DNA of 64,000 nucleotides from BPGX01 sp037447455 (GTDB taxonomy: Bacteria; Bacteroidota; Bacteroidia; B-17B0; Aurantibacillaceae): NCBI GenBank assembly GCA_037447455.1, contig JBBIGQ010000001.1:1-64000 (forward strand), written 5' to 3'. The position numbers and the translations under genes were made by a program. Shown in pieces: positions 45,375 through 54,671 of this stretch; the first letter of the stretch is position 1; the number at the start of each line of letters is the position of its first letter. The notes beneath the pieces were generated by a model. That model saw nothing but the letters and a program-made list of their open reading frames with translations. It was not told the DNA's origin and did not search any database.

Positions 45375-45408
45375 ATAAAAAGCCCTGTTATGAAACAGGG
45401 CTTTTTAT
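45375..45408 (-). terminator. Intrinsic terminator behind malate dehydrogenase
   Basis: ATAAAAAGCCCTGTT (45375-45389) and AACAGGGCTTTTTAT (45394-45408) form a perfect 15-bp stem with loop ATGA, T-rich on both sides. It lies 23 bases beyond the mdh stop. Confidence 0.88.
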
Positions 45409-45430
45409 GATTTAGTAATAATCAATAATC

Positions 45431-46372
45431 TTATACTACTATGTTTTGTTCTTTCAAAACATTATTCATTTTTCTTACAGCATCGGCGCTCTTGTTGAAA
45501 AGTTCTTGTTCTTCTTGATTGAGTTTAATATCTACAATTTTTTCCCAACCATTTTTCCCAATAATAACAGGCACACCAAGAGAAATGTCTTTTTGTCCGT
45601 ACTCGCCATCTAAATACACACTGCAAGGGAATAAACGTTTTCTGTCGTGTAAAATGGCATCTACTAATGTGGCTACTGCCGCACCGGGCGCGTACCACGC
45701 AGAAGTTCCAATCATTGCGGTAAGTGTAGCCCCACCGACCATTGTATCCGAAGCAACTTTCTTCAATGTTTCAGCATCCAAAAACTGAGATACAGGAACG
45801 CATCTATACGTTGCTAAACGTGTAATAGGAATCATCGTTGTATCTCCGTGACCACCAATTACCATGCCATCTACATCGGTAGCAGAAACGTGGAGCGCTT
45901 GAGCAAGATAAAATTTAAAGCGTGCACTATCCAAAATACCCCCCATTCCAATGATTTTATTCTTAGGCAATTTACTTTCTTTAACGGCTAAATAAGTCAT
46001 AGTATCCATAGGGTTGGACACAACGATAATAGTCGCATTAGGCGAATGTTTTAAAACATTATCAACCACGGATTTCACAATACCTGCATTGGTACCTATC
46101 AATTCTTCTCTGGTCATACCGGGTTTTCGGGGAATACCGCTGGTAATCACTACTACATTACTATTAGCCGTTAAACTATAATCGTTATTACTTCCAACAA
46201 TTTTAGTATTGTAACCGGTGATATTAGAGGCCTGAGCCATATCGGTGGCTTTTCCTTCGGCCAGTTTTTCTTTAATATCCAGTAAAACAACTTCGCTTGC
46301 AATAGAACGATACGCAATGACTTCGGCGCAGGTAGCACCAACATTTCCTGCTCCAATGATTGATACTTTCAT
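45431..46372 (-). CDS. mdh: Malate dehydrogenase (LDH-like type)
   Basis: TCA-cycle NAD-dependent oxidoreductase converting malate to oxaloacetate. The Rossmann loop GAGNVGATCAEV is near the start, IPRKPGMTREELI carries two substrate-binding arginines (the first position is Arg as in malate rather than lactate dehydrogenases), VVSNPMD and VIGGHGDTTMIP supply the cofactor site and catalytic histidine. At 313 aa it is the LDH-like MDH class usual in this phylum. It stands alone with its own terminator. Confidence 0.94.
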   Translation of the reverse strand: MKVSIIGAGNVGATCAEVIAYRSIASEVVLLDIKEKLAEGKATDMAQASNITGYNTKIVGSNNDYSLTANSNVVVITSGIPRKPGMTREELIGTNAGIVKSVVDNVLKHSPNATIIVVSNPMDTMTYLAVKESKLPKNKIIGMGGILDSARFKFYLAQALHVSATDVDGMVIGGHGDTTMIPITRLATYRCVPVSQFLDAETLKKVASDTMVGGATLTAMIGTSAWYAPGAAVATLVDAILHDRKRLFPCSVYLDGEYGQKDISLGVPVIIGKNGWEKIVDIKLNQEEQELFNKSADAVRKMNNVLKEQNIVV

Positions 46373-46548
46373 AGTTATTTGTTTTTAGAGGTTTTAATTT
46401 GGCGGCTAATTTAAGTGAATTGTTAGATTTTAATCAAATGATTTTTGTCAAAAAAGGTTAAGGATATTATTGCTATTCCAATGTGTTTTAATTCTCGCAT
46501 TAAATAATGAATGATAACCGAATGTTTTTAGTGTCTTAAAAATTCAGA

Positions 46549-47781
46549 TTACTCTAAAATACCTTTTTCTATTATTTCTAATCCTTCTCTGATTTGCTCT
46601 TCGGAGATAAGGAGCGGTGGCGCCAGACGAATGATATTGCCGTGTGTTGGCTTGGTCAGTAGTCCATTTTCTGCAAATTTCAGGCAAATATCCCACGCTG
46701 TTCTTCCTTTAGATTCCTCAATGACAATAGCATTGAGCAATCCTTTCCCTCTGATTATACTGATGATGTCCGTTTTCTTTTGAATTTCTTTTAATCCTTC
46801 ACGAAAAATTTTACCCATCCTGAAGGCATTTTCAGTGAGGTGTTCATTCAAAATTACTTTCACGGCAGTAATGGCTATTTTACAAGCGAGCGGATTACCG
46901 CCGAAGGTTGAACCGTGTTCACCGGGTTGTATACACAACATAATATCGTCGTTAGCAAGTACTGCAGATACCGGGAAAACACCGCCTCCCAACGCTTTAC
47001 CTAAAATTAAAACATCCGGTTTTATTTCTTCATAATCACAGGCAAGCAATTTGCCGGTTCTTCCCAGTCCTGTTTGGATTTCATCTGCAATAAATAAAAC
47101 ATTGTATTGTTGGCAAAGTTCATAAGCCGTTTTTAAATAGCCGTTGTTAGGTACAATGACGCCTGCTTCGCCCTGAATGGGTTCTACTAAAAATGCTGCG
47201 ATGGTGGTGTGATGTTCTTGGAGTACTTTTTTTAATGCTTCAATGTTATTGTATGGAATGGAGATAAAGCCTGGAGTATAAGGACCAAATCTCTTTTTGG
47301 CTGTTGGGTCTGAACTAAAAGAAATGACGGTTGTAGTCCGGCCGTGAAAATTTTGTTCACATACTATGACTTGTGCTTTGCTGTCCGGAATGCCTTTTTT
47401 GAGATATCCCCACTTACGGGCGAGTTTGATAGCGGTTTCAACGGCTTCTACACCGGTATTAATGGGTAAAAGTTTATCATAACCAAAAAGTTGTGTGAGA
47501 AATTTTTCGTATTCGCCTAACACATTGTTGTAGAAAGCACGGGAAGTTAAAGTCAATTGTTGTGATTGTTGAATCAGAGTATTAATAACTTCAGGATGAC
47601 AATGTCCTTGATTAACAGCACTGTACGCAGAGAGAAAATCCAGATATTTTTTTCCTTCTACATCCCAAACATAAACACCTTTTCCTTTGCTTAATACTAC
47701 CGGTAAGGGATGATAGTTATGTGCTCCGTATTGATCTTCTAAATCAATAAAATATTGACTATCTAATTTAGTGGTCATCAT
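46549..47781 (-). CDS. rocD: Ornithine--oxo-acid aminotransferase
   Basis: Class III PLP transaminase of 410 aa that moves the delta-amino group of ornithine to 2-oxoglutarate. FLSAYSAVNQGHCHPEV, INTGVEAVETAIKLARKW, NFHGRTTTVISFS, VEPIQGEAGVIVP, ADEIQTGLGRTG and the PLP-lysine region LGKALGGGVFPVSA are conserved, the tyrosine in YSAVNQGH being typical of ornithine aminotransferase. A -7 element lies 19 bases before the start. The neighbouring divergent and overlapping frames are shadows. Confidence 0.93.
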   Translation of the reverse strand: MMTTKLDSQYFIDLEDQYGAHNYHPLPVVLSKGKGVYVWDVEGKKYLDFLSAYSAVNQGHCHPEVINTLIQQSQQLTLTSRAFYNNVLGEYEKFLTQLFGYDKLLPINTGVEAVETAIKLARKWGYLKKGIPDSKAQVIVCEQNFHGRTTTVISFSSDPTAKKRFGPYTPGFISIPYNNIEALKKVLQEHHTTIAAFLVEPIQGEAGVIVPNNGYLKTAYELCQQYNVLFIADEIQTGLGRTGKLLACDYEEIKPDVLILGKALGGGVFPVSAVLANDDIMLCIQPGEHGSTFGGNPLACKIAITAVKVILNEHLTENAFRMGKIFREGLKEIQKKTDIISIIRGKGLLNAIVIEESKGRTAWDICLKFAENGLLTKPTHGNIIRLAPPLLISEEQIREGLEIIEKGILE

Positions 47782-47799
47782 AGAGTATTTTTGTTAGGG

Positions 47800-47807
47800 C
47801 AAAGGTA
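47800..47807 (-). promoter_or_regulatory. Promoter -7 element TACCTTTG before rocD
   Basis: The minus strand reads TACCTTTG, an exact TAnnTTTG match, 18 bases before the rocD start codon. No -33 element is in place. It makes rocD a separate unit from the DUF2851 gene upstream. Confidence 0.4.
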
Positions 47808-47846
47808 ATAAAATTATTGAGGAAGTAGTGAAATATTAAGGGATTA

Positions 47847-49115
47847 TTAAGAGTATAAGATTTTGATACCAATGTTACATTCTGTGCAACGTTTTTTCTC
47901 ACAGTAATTAGGATATAATTCCAACAATGCTTGAGAATGTGTAACTGTTTGAATGTGTTTTGAGACGTATGAAAATTTTCGGATAATGACATTATCTTCG
48001 GCAGGTAATTGTTCGGCATAATCCAAAGCCAGATTTTGATAAAAGTCATTACCGGTACTTTTTCCATAGAAAAAGAGATAGGGAATAACGACGTTGATAA
48101 ATAACAGATGAATGGCTGTGTTTCCAAAGTGATAGGTGGTGTTGGTGAATTTATCTTCATCAAAAGTGAGATGATTTTTGAAATAGTTTTGTGGGGTAAG
48201 GGATAATTTTTGTAAATTGTTTTTATCTGTAAAAAAAGTAGCAGGGTCGTGAAAGAGTGATGGATAGTGATGAATGAAAAGTGCAAGCTGGTGCAAGCGC
48301 AGCGAAGGGAAGTTGGCTGGTCGCATTCTGGCGAATTTCCAGAGGTGTTCTTCGATGGGGTCTATGGAATATTTTTTCTTCAAAAATTCAAATTCGTTTT
48401 GTAAATGCGTGAGGTAAGCATCTTTATAGTGTTTATTCAGGAATCCGGCTGTGCCGTAGATCAATGCTTCTATTATATCCAATCTATCGGAATGTTTTAA
48501 TAAGCTATTCAGAGGAAGTTTTTCTGCTAATTTTTCAAATGTTTCGTTATTGACTTTGAAGCCAAGATGTCGGCAGAATAAGCGATAAAACGTTTCCTGA
48601 TAACTTTTAGTTTTTTCAAAGTATTGATGAATTTGCTGATATTTTTGTTCTAATCGTTGAACAAACAATCGGGATAGCCAGTTTTGAGTAATGATGTTAT
48701 CAATACTATTCCATTGATTTAAACAAGTCGGTGAAGTAGTGTTTTTGATAAGTGAGTGGTATTGCTGTAAAGCTTGTTCGGAGATATAGTTTTTAAGTTC
48801 AATGATTTCAACAGGATATGGAAGAGGTAATGTTGCATCGTGTTCGTAAACAATGTGTAAAATAAGAGAATGATAATTCTTGTCGTGTTGATGTTGGTGC
48901 TTAAAGAAATCAGAAGTTTTTTGATGGAGTTCAATATTGCCGGCCCACTGAATAGTATCTAATTGAATGCGGGCATTAAGGAAGTCGGGACCTGCATTGG
49001 GATTTTGCTCACCGGGATGTATGATTTCAACAGTCTTGCCACTGATGGTTTTTAGCGGATAGGTTTTGAAGATCTTGTATTTCCAGATGACAGACAGTAA
49101 TTGTTCATTAGGCAT
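47847..49115 (-). CDS. DUF2851 family protein
   Basis: A 422-aa cytoplasmic protein. MPNEQLLSVIWKYKIF is the usual DUF2851 start, so the ATG at 49115 is used, not the longer frame to 49145. The N-terminal block HPGEQNPNAGPDFLNARIQL...WAGNIELHQKTSDFFKH is the family core, and the C-terminus carries YCEKKRCTECNIG, a conserved three-cysteine cluster. The family is found in Bacteroidota and a few others with no known function. It overlaps the YdcF-like gene by 8 bases. See the finding on its nuclease-like signature. Confidence 0.85.
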   Translation of the reverse strand: MPNEQLLSVIWKYKIFKTYPLKTISGKTVEIIHPGEQNPNAGPDFLNARIQLDTIQWAGNIELHQKTSDFFKHQHQHDKNYHSLILHIVYEHDATLPLPYPVEIIELKNYISEQALQQYHSLIKNTTSPTCLNQWNSIDNIITQNWLSRLFVQRLEQKYQQIHQYFEKTKSYQETFYRLFCRHLGFKVNNETFEKLAEKLPLNSLLKHSDRLDIIEALIYGTAGFLNKHYKDAYLTHLQNEFEFLKKKYSIDPIEEHLWKFARMRPANFPSLRLHQLALFIHHYPSLFHDPATFFTDKNNLQKLSLTPQNYFKNHLTFDEDKFTNTTYHFGNTAIHLLFINVVIPYLFFYGKSTGNDFYQNLALDYAEQLPAEDNVIIRKFSYVSKHIQTVTHSQALLELYPNYCEKKRCTECNIGIKILYS

Positions 49116-49863
49116 ATCTTTTGAGTTTGTAGACAATGAATCCAATCCATTCGTGAATGTACTTGTAGAGTGTACTCATTGCATCAGGATGAGGAAGTAA
49201 ACAATGGTCTAGCTCAAACTTTCGTGGTCCGCTGGTTCTTTCAGCAGGATAAGGGATAATGTTTTGAAATCCTTGTTTTTCAAAGACAGCCACGCTTCTT
49301 CGCAGATGATAAGCAGAAGTAATCAGAACGATATTTTTAGTTGGAAGTTTCAGAGAATCTAATACGTGTTTCGAAAGCACAGCATTTTCATAAGTATTTT
49401 TAGATTCGTTTTCAAGGATAATATCGCTGTCGGGTATCTGAATATTTTTGAGATAGTGGTAAATGTAAATTGCCTCTTTATCTTCAGGATGTAATACACT
49501 TCCCGAGCCACCTGTGATGAGGATTTTTTTGATTTTACCCAATTTATACAATTCTAATGCTTTAAGTAAACGATCGGCACTGCTGGTAAATTCTATTCGT
49601 TTTTCGGTAGGATCAATTTTTCCGATACCGCCTAAAACGATGCCAATTTCATAAGTTTGATGGAGTGAAGGAATGGGATATTTTTCCCACCATCTGCCAA
49701 TTTCGTCAATGATAAAAGCATTGGAAGAAAAATATAATAACAATAAGGCGGTAATTTGGATTTTATTACGATGTTTGGAAAAAAATGAATAGATGAATAA
49801 TACAAACGCCCAGAAAAGCGGCATAAATAGAAAAGCCAGTATTTTAGAAAGATAAAAGAACAT
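49108..49863 (-). CDS. YdcF/DUF218-type membrane protein
   Basis: A 251-aa protein with two N-terminal membrane segments (about 1-25 and 35-52) and a DUF218 domain: IGIVLGGIGKID, ILITGGSGSVLHPEDKEA, ILENESKNTYENAVLSK and ITSAYHLRRSVAVFEKQG. DUF218 proteins include ElyC and SanA, implicated in envelope carbohydrate metabolism and permeability; the function is not settled. It overlaps DUF2851 by 8 bases. A TACTTTTG element on the minus strand lies 4 bases from the start codon. Confidence 0.85.
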   Translation of the reverse strand: MFFYLSKILAFLFMPLFWAFVLFIYSFFSKHRNKIQITALLLLYFSSNAFIIDEIGRWWEKYPIPSLHQTYEIGIVLGGIGKIDPTEKRIEFTSSADRLLKALELYKLGKIKKILITGGSGSVLHPEDKEAIYIYHYLKNIQIPDSDIILENESKNTYENAVLSKHVLDSLKLPTKNIVLITSAYHLRRSVAVFEKQGFQNIIPYPAERTSGPRKFELDHCLLPHPDAMSTLYKYIHEWIGFIVYKLKRYA

Positions 49864-49867
49864 AAGG

Positions 49868-49875
49868 CAAAAGTA
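49868..49875 (-). promoter_or_regulatory. Promoter -7 element TACTTTTG close to the YdcF start
   Basis: TACTTTTG on the minus strand matches TAnnTTTG exactly and ends 4 bases before the ATG at 49863, so transcription would begin at or inside the start codon. It implies a leaderless mRNA or a later start such as Met14 (49824). Confidence 0.35.
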
Positions 49876-49982
49876 ACGATTTTTTGAGGTGAGAGTTTGT
49901 TTATTTACTTTTTCTTATAGAATAATTGTTTTTAATAAAGCATGATGATAAGTATTTATATCTTCTATGAATTCTGGTGGTA

Positions 49983-51884
49983 TTAATTAAGCGCATCCGA
50001 AATGTTGTTATTCACTAATCTGTTGTTGTAAGATTGAATAATTCTTTTGAGTAGTTCTTCACATTGTTTTTGTTGAAATGTTTGAAGCGTAGTTTCTTTG
50101 ATGGATTGGTTTCTGTAATCAAGGGATTTTTGGTAAGAAAGATGTTTGAAAAAGTGAATCACACTATCGTTGGCCAAATAATAATTGCCACCTTCATAAA
50201 ACAAAGCCCAATGGTTTATTTTTCTGTCGTAGTAATTGTTTCCAAAAGAAAAAAAAGAGTGTGGATATTTCAAAAGATAAAGCAAAGTAGGAAGTATATC
50301 AATTTGCTGAATAACATTTTTTTCTATTTGTGGATTAGGATTTTGTGTATCAAAAATGAGTAATGGAATTTGATACCTGCCTACAATACTTGAAAAATAA
50401 GGGTCTTCAGACATTCCAGTATGATCGGCTGTGAGAATGAATACAGAATTTTTGTACCATTGTTCTTGTTGAATGGTTTGAAAAAACTTTCTTAAAGCCC
50501 AATCCGTATACGCAATGCATTTATGAATGGGTAATGAACCTTTGGGCAAAATATCTTTATACTTATCAGGTACATTAAAAGGATGGTGTGAACTCAAAGT
50601 AAAAATACTAACTAAAAATGGCTGCGGAAATTGAGTGAGTTTTTGTGCAACAAATTGAAGAAAGGGTTCATCCCATACTCCCCAGAATCCATCAAAATTT
50701 TTGTTATTAGCATATTCGTTTTTTCCAAAGTACTTATCAAATCCCGCTTGTTTAGCATAAGCATCAAAATTCATAGTACCATTGACTCCGCCGTGAAAGA
50801 ACACAGAAAAGTAATTTTCTCTTTTTAATAAAACAGGAAGCGAAAATGTCTTATTATTACAATATAGTGAGTTAATAAATGGATTGTCCATCCAACTGGG
50901 CATTGAAGAAAGAATAGCAGGAATACCTTCTATGGACTTAGTGCCATTGCTCCAGCAATTCTCAAAAACAATAGAGTGTTGCATCAAACTATCTAAAAAA
51001 GGAGTATATGATTTTCTATTGCCTAATGCTGTGTATTCTTTAGAAAAACTCTCTAAAATGATTATCACGATGTTTTTTTTACGCATTGCTTCAAACGAAT
51101 AGTGCTTAACTTGATGAAGGTATTGAGTATTTTCAGTATCGTCAAAAAAATGGTAAGTGTGTAATTTTTTTTGTTCAAGTGATTTAATAATGGAAAATGG
51201 TGTATTTAATACCAGTGCAGTGTGTTCAGATTCTGCGTAAAACCCGGCGTCTACAATATCCAATGGAATTCTTTGCAGCCCGCCACGAATGGAAATTACA
51301 GAAAGTCCAATGGTGCCAATTACAACAATTGAATAAATAAAGATATTTTTTAAATTTGAAAAAACAAAATGCGGTTGTTCTTTTAAGTGATTAATTAATC
51401 TGCGATAAATTCTATGATTGACAAAAATCAAAACAAAAAATAATAGAAAAAAATACCAATAGTCCCGCCAATAAGCAGGAATTTGTTTGAGAACATCAGT
51501 TTGCCCTGCTAATTGAAAAAACAAATCAAAAGTAGATCTTTTGTGAATAAAGGTGTAATACGGAATATCCGCCAGATTGAGTAATAGCATCAATTGAACA
51601 ATTACAAAACTAAAATAGGATAGTATAAAAAATACTTTACGATGTTTTATTAATGACAAAGGTAAAAGGAAGAGTAATATCAATAATGCATTTCCAATAA
51701 TAATGACAACCCAATCAAAACGGCTGCCACCAATGAAAATACGCCACAGATGAGAGATAGTTAAATTTTTGAAATGTTCATAATAATACACATACATCAA
51801 AAATCGGGTCAATTGAAATAAAAACAAATTATACAACAACCAGAAAATTAAAACTTTGTAGCGGTGAAGTAAACTGTTGATCAT
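49983..51884 (-). CDS. LTA-synthase-like sulfatase-fold membrane enzyme
   Basis: A 633-aa membrane enzyme of the alkaline-phosphatase superfamily. Five hydrophobic segments lie in the first 210 residues, then a periplasmic sulfatase domain. VIIILESFSKEY holds the metal-binding Glu, WSNGTKSIEGIP the catalytic Thr, and LTADHTGMSED the Asp-His pair. Gram-negative members of the family transfer phosphoglycerol or phosphoethanolamine to glycans or lipids; teichoic acid is not expected in this phylum, so the acceptor is unknown. The frame opens to 51944 but Met at 51884 leaves 60 bases for the divergent recQ promoter. Confidence 0.88.
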   Translation of the reverse strand: MINSLLHRYKVLIFWLLYNLFLFQLTRFLMYVYYYEHFKNLTISHLWRIFIGGSRFDWVVIIIGNALLILLFLLPLSLIKHRKVFFILSYFSFVIVQLMLLLNLADIPYYTFIHKRSTFDLFFQLAGQTDVLKQIPAYWRDYWYFFLLFFVLIFVNHRIYRRLINHLKEQPHFVFSNLKNIFIYSIVVIGTIGLSVISIRGGLQRIPLDIVDAGFYAESEHTALVLNTPFSIIKSLEQKKLHTYHFFDDTENTQYLHQVKHYSFEAMRKKNIVIIILESFSKEYTALGNRKSYTPFLDSLMQHSIVFENCWSNGTKSIEGIPAILSSMPSWMDNPFINSLYCNNKTFSLPVLLKRENYFSVFFHGGVNGTMNFDAYAKQAGFDKYFGKNEYANNKNFDGFWGVWDEPFLQFVAQKLTQFPQPFLVSIFTLSSHHPFNVPDKYKDILPKGSLPIHKCIAYTDWALRKFFQTIQQEQWYKNSVFILTADHTGMSEDPYFSSIVGRYQIPLLIFDTQNPNPQIEKNVIQQIDILPTLLYLLKYPHSFFSFGNNYYDRKINHWALFYEGGNYYLANDSVIHFFKHLSYQKSLDYRNQSIKETTLQTFQQKQCEELLKRIIQSYNNRLVNNNISDALN

Positions 51885-51894
51885 TAAAAATGTG

Positions 51895-51902
51895 TAATTT
51901 TG
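51895..51902 (+). promoter_or_regulatory. Promoter -7 element TAATTTTG before recQ
   Basis: TAATTTTG matches TAnnTTTG exactly, 42 bases before the GTG of recQ, within the gap between the divergent genes. A TTG at 51877 is 15 bases upstream, slightly too close for a standard -33. Confidence 0.3.
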
Positions 51903-51944
51903 AGCAAAATGTTTGCCAATTTTACGAATAAAAACGGATAGCAA

Positions 51945-53861
51945 GTGAAAGAAAAAATTTATCAGATATTACAGCAGTATTGGAAATACAATTCGTTCAG
52001 GCCTTTGCAGGAAGAAATCATTTTATCCGTTTTGTCAGGAAAAGATACATTAGCACTTTTACCAACAGGTGGCGGTAAATCTCTTTGTTTTCAGGTACCC
52101 GGAATGGCTATTGAAAATCAAATGACATTAGTGATATCGCCGCTCATCGCTTTAATGCAAGATCAGGTGATGAACCTGAAAAAACGCTCTATTCCGGCAG
52201 CGTTTATCAATTCAACAATGCATCCAAAAGAAGTGGAAAAAGTAATTCAAAACGCAATAAATAATGAATATAAATTTTTATATGTATCGCCGGAACGATT
52301 GGAAACACAGCAGTTTATTGAAATACTACCAGAATTAAAAATAGGACTCTTAGCCGTTGACGAAGCGCATTGTATTTCGCAATGGGGATACGACTTTCGT
52401 CCAAGTTACCTGAAAATTGCAGAAGTCAGAAAACATTTGTACAACCCTAACATTCCTACTATTACTCTGACAGCAAGTGCTACACAAAAGGTTATTGATG
52501 ACATTGCACAAAAATTAGAATTGAAATCACCCAACCTATTCAGGCAATCGTTTGCCAGAAAAAATCTGCACTACATTGTGTTGTATGATGACAATAAAAT
52601 AGAACGAATACAAAAGATTATTCAAAAAGTAGGCGGAGCAGGAATTATTTATGTGAGAAGTCGCAATAAAACAAAAGAAATTGCAGAAGTATTGAATAGT
52701 AAAGGCATTAAGGCGGATTATTATCACGCCGGATTGACCGGAGAAGAAAAGTATTTCAAACAACAAAAATTTATTGAAAATCAATATCAGGTGATGGTAG
52801 CCACCAATGCCTTTGGAATGGGCATTGACAAATCAGATGTACGTTACGTCATACATTATGAATTAAGTGATAGTTTAGAAAGTTATTTTCAGGAAGCAGG
52901 GAGAGGCGGAAGAGATTTGAAAACATCGTATGCCGTGTTGTTATACACAGAAGCGGATAAAGAAAAGTTGTGGAAAATGTACGAGGAAAGTTTTCCTACA
53001 ATTGAACAAATTAAAAGTGTATACAATCATATCTGCAATTATTATGAATTAGCAATAGATGAAGGCGAAGGAATGGTTTTTGACTTTGATATTCGTGCTA
53101 TTTCAGAATTATACAAAATACCGATGAATGTCGTTTTTCATAGCGTTAAGTTTCTTGAAATGTTTGAATTAATATCTATTGAAGAAGAACATTATCATCC
53201 TTCGCAAGTGTTTATTGATTCATCAAAAAAAGATATTTATGATTTTTATTTAAGGTATCCAGAGTACGAGGAAATATTTAAAGTTTTATTGCGAAGTTAC
53301 GATGGCATATTATCACAATTTGTTTTTATAAATGAGAATGAAATGGCAGCCAGAATTAAACGAGATAAAAAATTTGTAGTACAACAATTAAAATTTTTAG
53401 ATAAAGAAGGTGTGTTGCACTATAAGCCAATGACGGGATTTCCAAAGATGACATTTTTGAAGGACAGAATTTTATTGTCTAAGTTGAGGGTTAACGAGGA
53501 ACTTTATTATTTCCTAAAAGAAAAAAGGAAATTTTTGACCGAAAGAATGATTGAATATGCAGAACAAAAACACACGTGCAGACAAGAATTTTTGTTGCAT
53601 TATTTTGATGAGTTAAATACAGCAGCTTGTGGTCATTGTGATATTTGTTTAGAAAGGAAACGATTAAAAAACATAGAGATAATAAAAAATAAAATTTTTC
53701 ATTTTTTTCAACAAAAAAATCAACCGATGAGTATTGAAGAATTATGTAATCATTTTACACCATACTCTAAAGACCTTGTCATTCAAGCCATTCGTGAAAT
53801 GGTGGACGATAATATTTTAATATCAAACAAGAATGAAAAAATTTCTATAAGAAAAACCTAA
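51945..53861 (+). CDS. recQ: ATP-dependent DNA helicase RecQ
   Basis: 3'-5' helicase for recombination and fork repair, 638 aa. The start is GTG: an in-frame TAG is two codons upstream. Motifs in order are FRPLQEEII (motif 0), TGGGKS at 41-46, DEAHCISQWGYDFRP from 139, TASAT, GIIYVRSRNKTKE, and QEAGRGGRD. The RecQ C-terminal zinc site uses Cys545, Cys562, Cys565 and Cys568, followed by a winged-helix region; a separate HRDC domain is not seen. The LTA-synthase-like gene diverges from it. Confidence 0.94.
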   Translation: MKEKIYQILQQYWKYNSFRPLQEEIILSVLSGKDTLALLPTGGGKSLCFQVPGMAIENQMTLVISPLIALMQDQVMNLKKRSIPAAFINSTMHPKEVEKVIQNAINNEYKFLYVSPERLETQQFIEILPELKIGLLAVDEAHCISQWGYDFRPSYLKIAEVRKHLYNPNIPTITLTASATQKVIDDIAQKLELKSPNLFRQSFARKNLHYIVLYDDNKIERIQKIIQKVGGAGIIYVRSRNKTKEIAEVLNSKGIKADYYHAGLTGEEKYFKQQKFIENQYQVMVATNAFGMGIDKSDVRYVIHYELSDSLESYFQEAGRGGRDLKTSYAVLLYTEADKEKLWKMYEESFPTIEQIKSVYNHICNYYELAIDEGEGMVFDFDIRAISELYKIPMNVVFHSVKFLEMFELISIEEEHYHPSQVFIDSSKKDIYDFYLRYPEYEEIFKVLLRSYDGILSQFVFINENEMAARIKRDKKFVVQQLKFLDKEGVLHYKPMTGFPKMTFLKDRILLSKLRVNEELYYFLKEKRKFLTERMIEYAEQKHTCRQEFLLHYFDELNTAACGHCDICLERKRLKNIEIIKNKIFHFFQQKNQPMSIEELCNHFTPYSKDLVIQAIREMVDDNILISNKNEKISIRKT

Positions 53862-53913
53862 CACAAGACAACAACAACTCATAACACCATATTATCATAA
53901 CATTTATTATTTA

Positions 53914-53921
53914 TACATTTG
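53914..53921 (+). promoter_or_regulatory. Promoter -7 element TACATTTG before DUF4271
   Basis: TACATTTG matches TAnnTTTG exactly, 28 bases before the DUF4271 start. No clear -33 element. Confidence 0.35.
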
Positions 53922-53949
53922 AACCATTGTTTTTTTGTAAAATTTAAAA

Positions 53950-54669
53950 ATGCTTTATCTGCAAAATTTATTTTTATTTCAAATCACATCAAGACCTTTG
54001 CCTTATGTACCAAGCTGGATAGTTATATTTCTCTTCATTCAGACAATACTCTTGCTTTATTTGTATCTATACTCACCTAAATTGTTGTGGATGCCTTTGA
54101 GGGCTTTAATAGACCATCGAATAAGAAGAGAATTACTGGAGTCCAAAAAATCATTTCAGTACCGATTGCTTTACTTACTAGATCTTGTCTTTCTTATTAG
54201 TCTTTCTTTTTTATTGTACTTTTTGATGCGAGATAAACCAAGCACAACAGAAGTACTTTCTGCTTTGCCTTTTTTATTTAATAAACCAGAAATAACCTTA
54301 TATTTTTTCATTTTAGGTGCGAGTGCATTAGGTCTGATTATAAAAAAACAAATTTTTATTGGAATAGCACAATTATTTGATGAAATGCAGCGGTATTATA
54401 TCTTTATTTTTAATATGGATATGCTTCAAAAATTTTTCGGACTTATCACATTTCCCGTAATATTTGCATATAGCTTTGATATCATACAATCGCCTTTTAT
54501 CTTGAATTTCATTATGACATTAAACATAATAATATACCTACTATTCTTAATTTTAAGTTTTGCTTCTGTTGCACATAAGGTATGGATAGATTATATTAAT
54601 TTTATTTTGTACCTTTGTGCCCTCGAAATTATACCGTTGTTGTTTTTTCTGAAATTATTATTTAATTGA
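53950..54669 (+). CDS. DUF4271 membrane protein
   Basis: A 239-aa polytopic protein with six or more hydrophobic segments. The order DUF4271 then uroporphyrinogen-III synthase-like gene is characteristic of Bacteroidota, and PLRALIDHRIRRELLE, FLFNKPEITLYFF and FAYSFDIIQSPFI fit that family. Function unknown. The hemD-like gene starts 2 bases beyond its stop, so the two are one unit. Confidence 0.75.
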   Translation: MLYLQNLFLFQITSRPLPYVPSWIVIFLFIQTILLLYLYLYSPKLLWMPLRALIDHRIRRELLESKKSFQYRLLYLLDLVFLISLSFLLYFLMRDKPSTTEVLSALPFLFNKPEITLYFFILGASALGLIIKKQIFIGIAQLFDEMQRYYIFIFNMDMLQKFFGLITFPVIFAYSFDIIQSPFILNFIMTLNIIIYLLFLILSFASVAHKVWIDYINFILYLCALEIIPLLFFLKLLFN

Positions 54670-54671
54670 TA

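Noticed and set aside
47768..48286. 172-aa minus frame overlapping rocD and DUF2851
   Set aside because: It is a different reading frame of DUF2851 with abnormal composition (many Leu, Ile, Thr, Pro runs) and starts inside that gene.
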